Assembly: GCF_017826695.1 (NCBI RefSeq)
Contig: NZ_JAFFZW010000002.1
Coordinates: 248,001-312,000 of the forward strand
Length of the DNA: 64,000 nucleotides
Reading direction: 5' to 3'
Source: Pseudomonas alliivorans
GTDB taxonomy: Bacteria > Pseudomonadota > Gammaproteobacteria > Pseudomonadales > Pseudomonadaceae
The notes below the pieces were generated by a model. The model searched no databases, was not told the origin of the DNA, and was given only the letters and a program-made list of their open reading frames with translations. Below are positions 56,692 to 64,000 of the stretch, one piece after another; position 1 is the first letter of the stretch, and every line of letters starts with the position of its first letter. Both the position numbers and the translations under genes were made by a program.

Positions 56692-57597
56692 TCAGAGGCG
56701 GTCGGGAAACGGAATGGACAGCAGCCAGTCCCTGAACACGCACAGTGACGGCAGGTTCTGAAAGCGTGTGGCGTACGCCAGATAATAATTACGGCCGCTG
56801 TCCAGCGGTTCGAACAGCGTCACCAGCTCACCACTGTCGAGTTCGTCCAGCACCAGAATGCGTGGCACCAGCGCGATGCCGATGCCTGCTGACACCGCCT
56901 GGATGAGGTGTGAAGTCAGCTCGAAACTCGGGCCGGGGCGCATGACGTGGTGGTCCAGCCGGTTGCGTTCGAACCAGTCCGACCAGGCATTGGGGCGCGA
57001 TACCACGCTGAGCAGCGAGTGTTGCGCCACCTGTGCCGGGGTCATGGATGCATAACCTTTCAGCGCGCCGGGACTGGCAATCAGGACCAGCTTCTCGCTG
57101 ACCAGCGGGTGGGCGACGTAACCCGGCCAGTTGCCGGTGCCTGCGCAGATGATGGCGTTCATTTCGCTGGCGGCTGGCGTCAGGTCGGCGTGCACGATGC
57201 GCGAATGCACGTGCACTACGTAGCCCGGATGCCGCGCGTAGAAGTCATTCATGCGCGGCAGCAGCCATTTCGAGCCGAACGTAGGCAGCACGGCGAGGTG
57301 CAGGGTGCCGCCCTCGGCCTTGTGAGCGATCGTCTGCAGGGTCGCGCTGCGGATTCGACCGAGGGCTGCAGCCAGTTCGTGCTGGTACAGCGCACCTGCT
57401 GTGGTCAACTCGATACGCCGGCCATCGCGTTTGAACAGCTCGACTTCGAGCTGGGCCTCCAGCGCTTGCACCTGACGGCTCACCGCGCTCTGGGTCAGCG
57501 TCAGTTCATCGGCGGCCTTGGTAAAGCTGCCATGCCGGGCGGCTGCCTCGAAAGCGATCAGCAGCGACATCGAAGGCGTCAGTCTTCTGGGGTTCAT
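56692..57597 (-). CDS. LysR-family transcriptional regulator
   Basis: 301 residues with helix-turn-helix FTKAADELTLTQSAVSRQVQ near 25-44 and effector domain from about residue 92 (TLHLAVLPTFGSKWLLPRMN). It is divergent from the YdiJ-like dehydrogenase gene, with 154 bases between, the standard arrangement of a LysR regulator and its target. The protein is only modestly similar to the neighbouring LysR, so they look like an ancient duplication at most. Confidence 0.9.
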   Translation of the reverse strand: MNPRRLTPSMSLLIAFEAAARHGSFTKAADELTLTQSAVSRQVQALEAQLEVELFKRDGRRIELTTAGALYQHELAAALGRIRSATLQTIAHKAEGGTLHLAVLPTFGSKWLLPRMNDFYARHPGYVVHVHSRIVHADLTPAASEMNAIICAGTGNWPGYVAHPLVSEKLVLIASPGALKGYASMTPAQVAQHSLLSVVSRPNAWSDWFERNRLDHHVMRPGPSFELTSHLIQAVSAGIGIALVPRILVLDELDSGELVTLFEPLDSGRNYYLAYATRFQNLPSLCVFRDWLLSIPFPDRL

Positions 57598-57751
57598 TCA
57601 TAAAGCTCATGGAAAAACGGCAGGTTTTACGTTTGCACTGAGGCGTCGCAGGCCGGAGAATCAAGCCAACCGTTGATATTGTCATGCTTGCGAGCCATTC
57701 GAAGCATACGTGCTTTGCATATAAAAAGCCTAACCCGTCAGGAACACCACC

Positions 57752-60700
57752 ATGATTGCGCTGTTAAAGCCCACGTCCGAACAGGTCGGTCACTACGACC
57801 GTTTCCTCAACGCCCTGAGCGAGGGTGGTTTTCGCGGGGAAATCGCCCAGGACATGGGGTCGCGCACCGTGCTGGCCACCGACAACTCCATCTACCAGCG
57901 CCTGCCACAGGCCGCGGTGTTCCCGATGGACAGCCATGACGTGGCCATCGTCGCCCGACTGGCTGCGCGTCCTGAACACAGACAGGTCGTCCTGACACCT
58001 CGAGGCGGCGGCACCGGCACCAATGGCCAGTCGCTGACCGATGGAGTGGTGGTCGATCTGTCGCGGCACATGAACACTATTCTTGAGATCAACGTCGAGG
58101 AACGCTGGGTGCGGGTCCAGACCGGCGTTGTCAAGGACCAGCTCAATGCAGCGCTCAAGCCGCACGGCCTGTTTTTCGCGCCGGAGCTGTCCACCTCAAA
58201 CCGCGCCACGGTGGGCGGCATGATCAACACCGACGCAAGCGGGCAGGGCAGCTGCACTTACGGCAAGACCCGTGACCATGTGCTGGAGCTGTCCACCGTG
58301 TTGCTGGGTGGCTCGTACGTGAACACTCAAGTCATGGACGCCACGCAACTGACGCGCGAACAGGCGCGGGTTGACCGTGCAGGCGAGGTCTATCGTTGCG
58401 CGCAGCAGATTGCCGACACCCAGGCACAGCGGATCAAGGACATTTTCCCGCCGCTCAATCGATGCCTGACCGGCTATGACCTGGCGCACCTGCGTGAGGA
58501 AGACGGCCGCTTCAACCTCAACAGCGTGCTGTGCGGTTCCGAGGGGTCGCTGGGTTTTATCGTCGAAGCCAAACTGAACGTACTGCCGATTCCCAAGCAT
58601 TCGATTCTGGTCAACGTGCGGTACGCAGGCTTCATGGACGCATTGCGCGACGCCAAGGCGTTGATGGCGCACAAACCGCTGTCCATCGAAACGGTGGATT
58701 CCAAGGTGCTGATGCTGGCGATGCAGGACATCGTCTGGCACGGCGTTGCCGAGTATTTCCCTCAGGATCCGGCCACGCCGACGCTGGGTATCAACCTGAT
58801 CGAGTTCAGTGGCGACGAGCTGAACGAAGTCGAACAGCGGGTGCATGCGTTTGTCGCGCACCTGCAGACCGACACCTCGGTGGTGCGTCTCGGTCATACG
58901 CTGGCGACGGGCAGTGCAGCGGTCAACCGCGTCTATACCATGCGTAAACGTTCTGTCGGTCTGCTGGGTAACGTCAAAGGCGAAGCGCGGCCGCAGCCGT
59001 TTGTGGAAGACACGGCCGTGCCGCCGGAAAACCTGGCCGATTACATTCAGGAGTTCCGTGCGCTGTTGGACAGTTACGGTCTGCAATACGGAATGTTCGG
59101 TCATGTGGACGCCGGCGTGCTGCACGTACGGCCGATTCTGGACATGAAAGACCCGGCGCAGGCGGCCTTGATTCGTCCGATTTCCGATGCCGTCGCTGCG
59201 CTGACCAAGCGCTACGGCGGTCTGCTCTGGGGCGAGCATGGCAAGGGCCTGCGCTCGCAGTACGTGCCCGAGTACTTCGGTGATCTGTATCCCGCGCTTC
59301 AGGCGTTGAAGGCGGCCTGTGACCCGTTCAACCAGCTCAACCCCGGAAAGATTGCCACGCCTGCTTCGGTGCCTGAGGCGCGTCTTACCCTGGTGGACGA
59401 GGTGACGCTGCGCGGTGATCTGGACCGAACCATCGACGAGCGCGTCTGGCAGAGCTACGACACGGCGTTGCACTGCAATGGCAACGGCGCCTGTTACAAC
59501 TACGACCCAGACGATGCAATGTGCCCGTCGTGGAAGGCTACCCGTGACCGAGTTCACTCCCCGAAGGGCCGGGCTTCATTGGTCCGGGAATGGCTGCGTC
59601 TGCAGGGCGGGCAGGATGTGAACGTGCTGACCGCCAGCGCCAGGGCGCGTACTGCCAACGTTGTGAAAAGCCTGGCCGAGCGCACCGTCAACAGCGTCGC
59701 CCGCGTCGCCGGGCAGAAGGATTTTTCTCATGACGTCTATGACGCCATGGCAGGTTGCCTGGCCTGCAAATCCTGCGCAGGCCAGTGCCCGGTCAAGGTC
59801 AATGTCCCGGAGTTTCGTTCGCGCTTTCTGGAGCTGTACCACAGCCGCTACCTGCGTCCGCTCAAGGATTATCTGATTGGCTCGCTTGAGTTCAGCATCC
59901 CGCATCTGGCGCGCTTTCCCAAGCTGTACAACGGCGTGATGGGGGCAAAGCCGGTCCGCTATCTGCTTGAGCACGTGGCTGGCATGGTCGACAGCCCGTT
60001 GCTGAGCCTGATGGACTTCCGCGCAGCCTGCGCGCGCTGGAACGTCGGCATTGCGACGCCTGAGCGTCTCGCGGCGCTGACTGAGCAGGAGCGCCAGCGC
60101 ACAGTGGTGCTGGTGCAGGACGCATTCACCCGTTACTTCGAAACCCCGCTGGCGGCCGACTGGCTGGAGCTGATCTCGCGCATGGGTTACCAGGTCTACC
60201 TTGCGCCGTTCGCCCCCAACGGCAAGCCCTTGCAGGTTCAGGGCTTCATGGCGGCGTTCGAAAAGGCGGCGAGTTTCAACAGCCAGTCACTGCGCAAGCT
60301 GCAGGAATCCGGCATCCCATTGATCGGCCTCGACCCGGCAATGACACTGGTTTATCGCCAGGAATACAGCAAGACCCTGGGCAGCGAGAACGTTCCGAGC
60401 GTGATGCTGCCTCAGGAATGGCTGGCCTCGGCGCTGGTCGAGCAGGGTTCGGAAGCCGAAAGCGAAACGTATTACTTTCTGCCGCACTGCACCGAAAAAA
60501 CCAACGAACCGGGCAGCGTAGGCCTCTGGCAGAAAGCTTTCGCCCGCTATGGCCTGACGCTGCAGGTATTGCCGAGCGGCTGCTGTGGCATGTCCGGCAC
60601 CTACGGCCACGAAACGCGCAACGCGAAGACCAGTGAGACCATCTACAGCCAGTCCTGGCAGCCGCTGGTGGCACGTCATGGCGGTGACGACCGACTGGTT

Positions 60701-60799
60701 GCCGATGGTTATTCGTGCAGGAGCCAGGTCAAGCGTCAGGATGGCAAGGTGATCAGGCATCCGTTGCAAGTGCTGTTGGAGCGGCTGCGGGCTGCATGA
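57752..60799 (+). CDS. ydiJ: YdiJ-like FAD/Fe-S D-2-hydroxyacid dehydrogenase
   Basis: 1,015 residues. An N-terminal FAD-binding PCMH domain (TPRGGGTGTNGQSLTDGVVV near 86-105, CGSEGSLGFIVEAKL) is followed by an FAD-oxidase C domain. Two Fe-S-binding regions come next, CNGNGACYNYDPDDAMCPSW and CLACKSCAGQCPVKVNVPEF. C-terminal CCG-type motifs are HCTEKT and GCCGMSGTYGHE. E. coli YdiJ and its relatives oxidise D-2-hydroxyglutarate or D-lactate and feed electrons to the membrane. It is divergent from a LysR gene that probably controls it. The start has AGGA eight bases upstream. Confidence 0.9.
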   Translation: MIALLKPTSEQVGHYDRFLNALSEGGFRGEIAQDMGSRTVLATDNSIYQRLPQAAVFPMDSHDVAIVARLAARPEHRQVVLTPRGGGTGTNGQSLTDGVVVDLSRHMNTILEINVEERWVRVQTGVVKDQLNAALKPHGLFFAPELSTSNRATVGGMINTDASGQGSCTYGKTRDHVLELSTVLLGGSYVNTQVMDATQLTREQARVDRAGEVYRCAQQIADTQAQRIKDIFPPLNRCLTGYDLAHLREEDGRFNLNSVLCGSEGSLGFIVEAKLNVLPIPKHSILVNVRYAGFMDALRDAKALMAHKPLSIETVDSKVLMLAMQDIVWHGVAEYFPQDPATPTLGINLIEFSGDELNEVEQRVHAFVAHLQTDTSVVRLGHTLATGSAAVNRVYTMRKRSVGLLGNVKGEARPQPFVEDTAVPPENLADYIQEFRALLDSYGLQYGMFGHVDAGVLHVRPILDMKDPAQAALIRPISDAVAALTKRYGGLLWGEHGKGLRSQYVPEYFGDLYPALQALKAACDPFNQLNPGKIATPASVPEARLTLVDEVTLRGDLDRTIDERVWQSYDTALHCNGNGACYNYDPDDAMCPSWKATRDRVHSPKGRASLVREWLRLQGGQDVNVLTASARARTANVVKSLAERTVNSVARVAGQKDFSHDVYDAMAGCLACKSCAGQCPVKVNVPEFRSRFLELYHSRYLRPLKDYLIGSLEFSIPHLARFPKLYNGVMGAKPVRYLLEHVAGMVDSPLLSLMDFRAACARWNVGIATPERLAALTEQERQRTVVLVQDAFTRYFETPLAADWLELISRMGYQVYLAPFAPNGKPLQVQGFMAAFEKAASFNSQSLRKLQESGIPLIGLDPAMTLVYRQEYSKTLGSENVPSVMLPQEWLASALVEQGSEAESETYYFLPHCTEKTNEPGSVGLWQKAFARYGLTLQVLPSGCCGMSGTYGHETRNAKTSETIYSQSWQPLVARHGGDDRLVADGYSCRSQVKRQDGKVIRHPLQVLLERLRAA

Positions 60800-60837
60800 T
60801 CCCGCACGACCGAATGATCGGTGGGATCGCACCTGAT

Positions 60838-60881
60838 GGGACGCAGAGCGTCCCGGGCTGCACGCCAATGCGGAGCATTGG
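60838..60881. repeat. Two tandem short hairpins between convergent genes
   Basis: GGGACGCAGAGCGTCCC and CCAATGCGGAGCATTGG lie ten bases apart. Each has a 7-bp perfect stem and a three-base loop, and both share the core GC-n-GAGC. They lie between ydiJ and the hydrolase gene and may end or stabilise transcripts from both sides. Confidence 0.6.
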
Positions 60882-60915
60882 TTTGATCAGCAGGGTGAAA
60901 GCACCGCGCCCATGC

Positions 60916-61803
60916 TTAAACCAGATACTTCCGGAACCATCCCAGCGTCCGGTCCCAGGCCAGTCTGGCGGCGGCTTCGTCGTAGCGCGGGGTCGAGTCG
61001 TTGTGGAAGCCATGATTGGCACCCGGATAAATGTAGGCTTCGTAAGTCGTGCCAGCGGCTTTCAGAGCCTGTTCGTAAGCAGGCCAGCCTTCGTTGATAC
61101 GCGTGTCCAGTTCGCCGTAGTGGATCATGATCGGTGCCTTGATCTTCACCACATCCTCTGATTTCGGCTGACGTCCATAAAACGACACCGCCGCACCCAG
61201 CTCCGGATACGCCACCGCTGCTGCGTTGGTGACGCCGCCGCCGTAGCAGAACCCGGTGATACCGACTTTGCCCGTGGTCGCGTCATGCTTCATCAGCCAT
61301 TCGATGGCCGCGAAGAAATCATTCATCAGCTTTTCGGGATCGACCTTCTGCTGAAGCTCGCGACCTTTGTCATCGTTGCCCGGGTATCCGCCGACCGATG
61401 ACAGCCCGTCCGGTGCCAGGGCAATGAAGCCGGCTTTGGCCACGCGACGGGCAACGTCTTCGATATACGGGTTCAGACCCCGGTTTTCATGCGCCACGAC
61501 AATCGCGGCAACTTTACCGGTCGCCCTGGCGGGACGCACCAGATAGCCTCGCACCTGACCATGGCCCTTGGGCGAGGGGTAATTCACGTACTCGGCGATG
61601 ATGTCCGGGTCGGTGAACTCCACCTGCTCGGCCAGCGCATAGTCGGGACTCAGGGAAGCGAGCAGGGCGCTTGCGGTAAGACCGCCCAGGGTGAACACTG
61701 CCGCGCGGTCGAGAAATTCGCGCCGGTTGATCCTGCCATGGGCGTAGTAGTCGTAAAGTTCGAGCAGTTCAGGGGCAAAGTCTTTCGCTGTGAGACGTTC
61801 CAT
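60916..61803 (-). CDS. yghX: Dienelactone hydrolase family protein YghX, Tat-type signal
   Basis: 295 residues, closely matching E. coli YghX along its length. An N-terminal [15 protein letters not shown] segment looks like a twin-arginine signal, although it starts about 27 residues in. The alpha/beta hydrolase triad is visible: nucleophile Cys in [10 protein letters not shown], Asp in GELDTRIN and His in GANHGFHND. Family members open cyclic esters; the natural substrate is unknown. It converges with ydiJ. Confidence 0.9.
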   Translation of the reverse strand: MERLTAKDFAPELLELYDYYAHGRINRREFLDRAAVFTLGGLTASALLASLSPDYALAEQVEFTDPDIIAEYVNYPSPKGHGQVRGYLVRPARATGKVAAIVVAHENRGLNPYIEDVARRVAKAGFIALAPDGLSSVGGYPGNDDKGRELQQKVDPEKLMNDFFAAIEWLMKHDATTGKVGITGFCYGGGVTNAAAVAYPELGAAVSFYGRQPKSEDVVKIKAPIMIHYGELDTRINEGWPAYEQALKAAGTTYEAYIYPGANHGFHNDSTPRYDEAAARLAWDRTLGWFRKYLV

Positions 61804-62119
61804 CCGTACCCTTCCTTATCAATCATTCGAGGCCAGCCATACGCTGGGTCAGCAGCGCTCCATTAAAGCAGTGTTTGGCCGGGATGAGGCGTTTCACCTG
61901 CACAACGCTCCATGTCAAAGCGCCCGGTCGAATTGTCCTGTGGTCGCCAGGGGCACTTTCCGGGGGCAACGCCTTCAAACAAGAGCCTCACAGGCCGGTT
62001 GCAACGACAATTTTTGTTGCTGTACGCATCAAGCGCAGCGTGTTCATGCCGACAATACGACATGAATCACGTCTTGATACACCACGGTCGTATTCAACCT
62101 GCACTTTCGAGATAACGTG

Positions 62120-63211
62120 ATGATCCTCTCCGCCGATGACCGTTCCCAGCTCTTCAAGGAGACTGCTGTCCAGTTCTGGAAACACATCATCCCTATCGTG
62201 TACGTCGCGCTTCTGATCCATTTTGTTCTGTTCGGCCTGTTCATCGCTCTGAACGTCACCATTCTCTGGGGCGCCAACCTGCTGAGCACGCTGATCTACA
62301 TCAATTGCCTGTACCTGATACGGCGTCGCCGTTACCGGCAGGCAGGTCAGTGGATGAGCCTTGAGATCATCGGTCACGCCATTCTGGCAACCTGGGTGTT
62401 GGGCTGGGACAGCAATTTCAGCTTCTACCTGTTCTGCGTCGTGCCGATCATCGCCTTTACCTTTCAACTGGCCACGTTCAGGCGGTTGGTCTACAGCCTG
62501 TCGATCCTGATGGCGGCTGTCGGCTGCTTCGCATTTCGCCGCTACATGGGGCTCTCGTCCGGGCTGAGCAGAGAGGTTCTGGACATTTTCGGCATCGCAA
62601 ATGTACTGATCGCAACGTCGCTGTCGATCTATGCGACGGCATTGTCGGTTCGCTTTACCTCTTCGATGCAACTGAGCCTGTTCCATATTGCCAATCGGGA
62701 CAGCCTCACCAATCTTTACACGCGCCGAAGAATCCTGCATCGCGTGCGGCAGATGGAATCGCAACGCGAAGGGCTTTCTGCTTCGCTGATATTGCTCGAC
62801 ATCGATCATTTCAAGCAGATCAACGACCTTCATGGCCACGAGTCCGGCGACCTCATCCTGCAACGCGTTGCTGGCATCATCAGCGCGTGTGTGCGTCACG
62901 ACGACATGGCTGCCCGCTGGGGCGGCGAAGAATTTCTGGTGCTTATGCCCGATACCTCACTGGCCGACACGCATAAGGTGGCCGAACGTATCTGGGCGCG
63001 CATCAGAGAGGAAGCAGGGCACATCGATACCCGCAGGCTGGACGTGACGGCGACGCTGGCGACAGCGGTGATCCATCCGGGCGAGGCTTTTCAGGTTGCG
63101 CTCAATCGCGCGGATGCATTGCTGTATCAGGGAAAGGAGCAGGGCCGAAATCGAGTGATGACGGCCGAACAGGTGATGTGTGTTACAGCGCCTTCAGAAA
63201 GACCAGCTTGA
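62120..63211 (+). CDS. Membrane-bound diguanylate cyclase
   Basis: 363 residues. Six hydrophobic helices in the first ~190 residues (HIIPIVYVALLIHFVLFGLF, HAILATWVLGW, VVPIIAFTFQL and so on) form a membrane sensor region without a known domain. The GGDEF domain follows, with RDSLTNLYTRR and the active-site string RWGGEEFLVLMP (GGEEF), so it should make cyclic di-GMP. An inhibitory I-site RxxD four residues before GGEEF is absent. A GTG precedes the ATG directly. The 3' end overlaps the convergent GGPP synthase gene by 29 bases. Confidence 0.92.
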   Translation: MILSADDRSQLFKETAVQFWKHIIPIVYVALLIHFVLFGLFIALNVTILWGANLLSTLIYINCLYLIRRRRYRQAGQWMSLEIIGHAILATWVLGWDSNFSFYLFCVVPIIAFTFQLATFRRLVYSLSILMAAVGCFAFRRYMGLSSGLSREVLDIFGIANVLIATSLSIYATALSVRFTSSMQLSLFHIANRDSLTNLYTRRRILHRVRQMESQREGLSASLILLDIDHFKQINDLHGHESGDLILQRVAGIISACVRHDDMAARWGGEEFLVLMPDTSLADTHKVAERIWARIREEAGHIDTRRLDVTATLATAVIHPGEAFQVALNRADALLYQGKEQGRNRVMTAEQVMCVTAPSERPA

Positions 63212-64000
63212 GGTAGGCGCTGATGGTTTGCGCCCCCCCGTAGGCCTTGTCGAGGTGTTTTTCTGCCATCGACAGATGGGCATGAAGCTGCTCGGCCACT
63301 TTCTGCTGACCATAAAGTGACACGAACGTGGACTTGCCCTTGTCCTTGCCTTGATCCTTGGCGTTGTCGAGCGCCTCGTCCTGTAGATCGTCGTACAACT
63401 GGAAGGCGTGACCCAGCTCCGTGGCAAAACCCTGCAACTCAAACCGTACAGACTCGTCAGCGCTGCTGATCAGCCACGCCATGTCCATGATGGCGCCGAA
63501 CAGAACGCCGGTCTTGAGTCGATTGGTCAGGGCAATCTCCTCGGCACAGCGGCTGCGCTGACCTTCACGCAGGTCCTGATACTGTCCGCGAACCAACCCT
63601 TGCATGCCGACTGTATCGGCGAGAATTTCAACGATCCGGGTACGGTTCGAGGGTGGCACCTCATTGATCGCGGCAACCACGCCAAATGCCCGGCTCAGCA
63701 GCGCAATCGCTGCGAGGATTGCCACGTCCTGACCGAATTTCAGGTGGACGGTAGGGCGTCCACGCCTCAGCTGTGCGTTATCCATGCACGGCATGTCATC
63801 CAGCACCAGAGACGCGGCGTGGATCATCTCCACGGCACAGCCCAGATCCAGCGATGCATCGCCAGACTGGCGGTCGGAGTGCTCCAGCCCCTCGGCGGCC
63901 AGCATCAGCAGCATGGGGCGCACGCGTTTACCGGGTGCCAGCGTACCTTCGCGCATCGCCAGCGCGACCAGGTCGCGCTCATTCCCTTCCTGCGGCAACA
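63183..64000 (-). CDS. crtE: Geranylgeranyl diphosphate synthase, CrtE-like (5' end outside window)
   Basis: About 272 residues visible; the start lies beyond the window. The first Asp-rich motif is LVLDDMPCMDNAQLRRGRPT, the second YDDLQDEALD, both needed for Mg-diphosphate binding. The opening, ERDLVALAMREGTLAPGKRV, is very like Pantoea CrtE (ERDVVGAAMREGALAPGKRI), and MQGLVRGQYQDL also matches. The enzyme should join isoprenyl units to geranylgeranyl diphosphate, the entry to carotenoids; other crt genes may lie just outside. The 3' end overlaps the diguanylate cyclase gene by 29 bases. Confidence 0.85.
   Translation of the reverse strand, partial: LPQEGNERDLVALAMREGTLAPGKRVRPMLLMLAAEGLEHSDRQSGDASLDLGCAVEMIHAASLVLDDMPCMDNAQLRRGRPTVHLKFGQDVAILAAIALLSRAFGVVAAINEVPPSNRTRIVEILADTVGMQGLVRGQYQDLREGQRSRCAEEIALTNRLKTGVLFGAIMDMAWLISSADESVRFELQGFATELGHAFQLYDDLQDEALDNAKDQGKDKGKSTFVSLYGQQKVAEQLHAHLSMAEKHLDKAYGGAQTISAYLKLVFLKAL

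Noticed and set aside
58196..59557. Minus-strand open frame of 453 codons
   Set aside because: It lies wholly antisense to the YdiJ-like dehydrogenase, whose FAD and Fe-S motifs prove the plus frame.

Overview
The window looks like a chromosomal segment of a fluorescent Pseudomonas, most probably of the P. syringae group. This is inferred from the high-GC coding style, the fused trehalose synthase/maltokinase followed by glgB, the lexA2-imuA-imuB-dnaE2 mutagenesis cassette, DUF1652 and DUF3830 proteins, Pseudomonas-type REP palindromes and a near-match to an HrpL box. No rRNA, tRNA, CRISPR array or insertion sequence was seen.

Layout. 1-5.4 kb: trehalose/alpha-glucan genes (treS-maltokinase, glgB). 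5.7-12.7 kb: an autotransporter-like outer-membrane protein with a glycine-rich repeated passenger, a YhhS-like MFS exporter, a secreted beta-propeller lactonase-like protein and the ABC-F ATPase ybiT. 12.76-16.44 kb: a badly decayed prophage, with an integrase interrupted by a stop codon, a phage protein fused to it by deletion, a truncated DNA methylase, a head-morphogenesis fragment and an HslV-like protease fragment. 16.5-25 kb: lipoproteins, small proteins, a NIT-domain chemoreceptor, an orphan WaaZ-like LPS-core enzyme, an acetyltransferase, a glutathione S-transferase with an internal deletion, and a hemerythrin.

25.2-31.8 kb: a well-formed operon preceded by a sigma-54-like promoter. 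It encodes a polar amino-acid-type ABC transporter, a RidA protein, an IclR regulator, a D-amino-acid PLP deaminase and a 2-keto-3-deoxygluconate-type kinase. Together these suggest uptake and deamination of an amino sugar acid such as D-glucosaminate into the Entner-Doudoroff route. 31.9-41.1 kb: a UvrD-like helicase with unusual N-terminal repeats, DUF1652, an orphan PotF-like binding protein, a sulfonate-type ABC transporter with its own sigma-54-like promoter, a histidine phosphatase and an aldo/keto reductase.

41.3-47.1 kb: the SOS mutasome operon with a LexA2 box. 47.1-52.9 kb: a DUF1989 protein, a CorA-like transporter, and a divergent pair formed by a RimK-like ATP-grasp ligase with an RLAN-type N-terminus and a GNAT/C39-peptidase fusion. 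This pair is the best candidate for an uncharacterised peptide-making or peptide-modifying system; a lipoprotein polysaccharide deacetylase follows. 53-64 kb: an amidohydrolase/MHS transporter operon, two LysR regulators, a YdiJ-like FAD/Fe-S dehydrogenase, the YghX-type dienelactone hydrolase, a membrane diguanylate cyclase and the start-truncated end of a CrtE-like geranylgeranyl diphosphate synthase, which hints at carotenoid genes outside the window.
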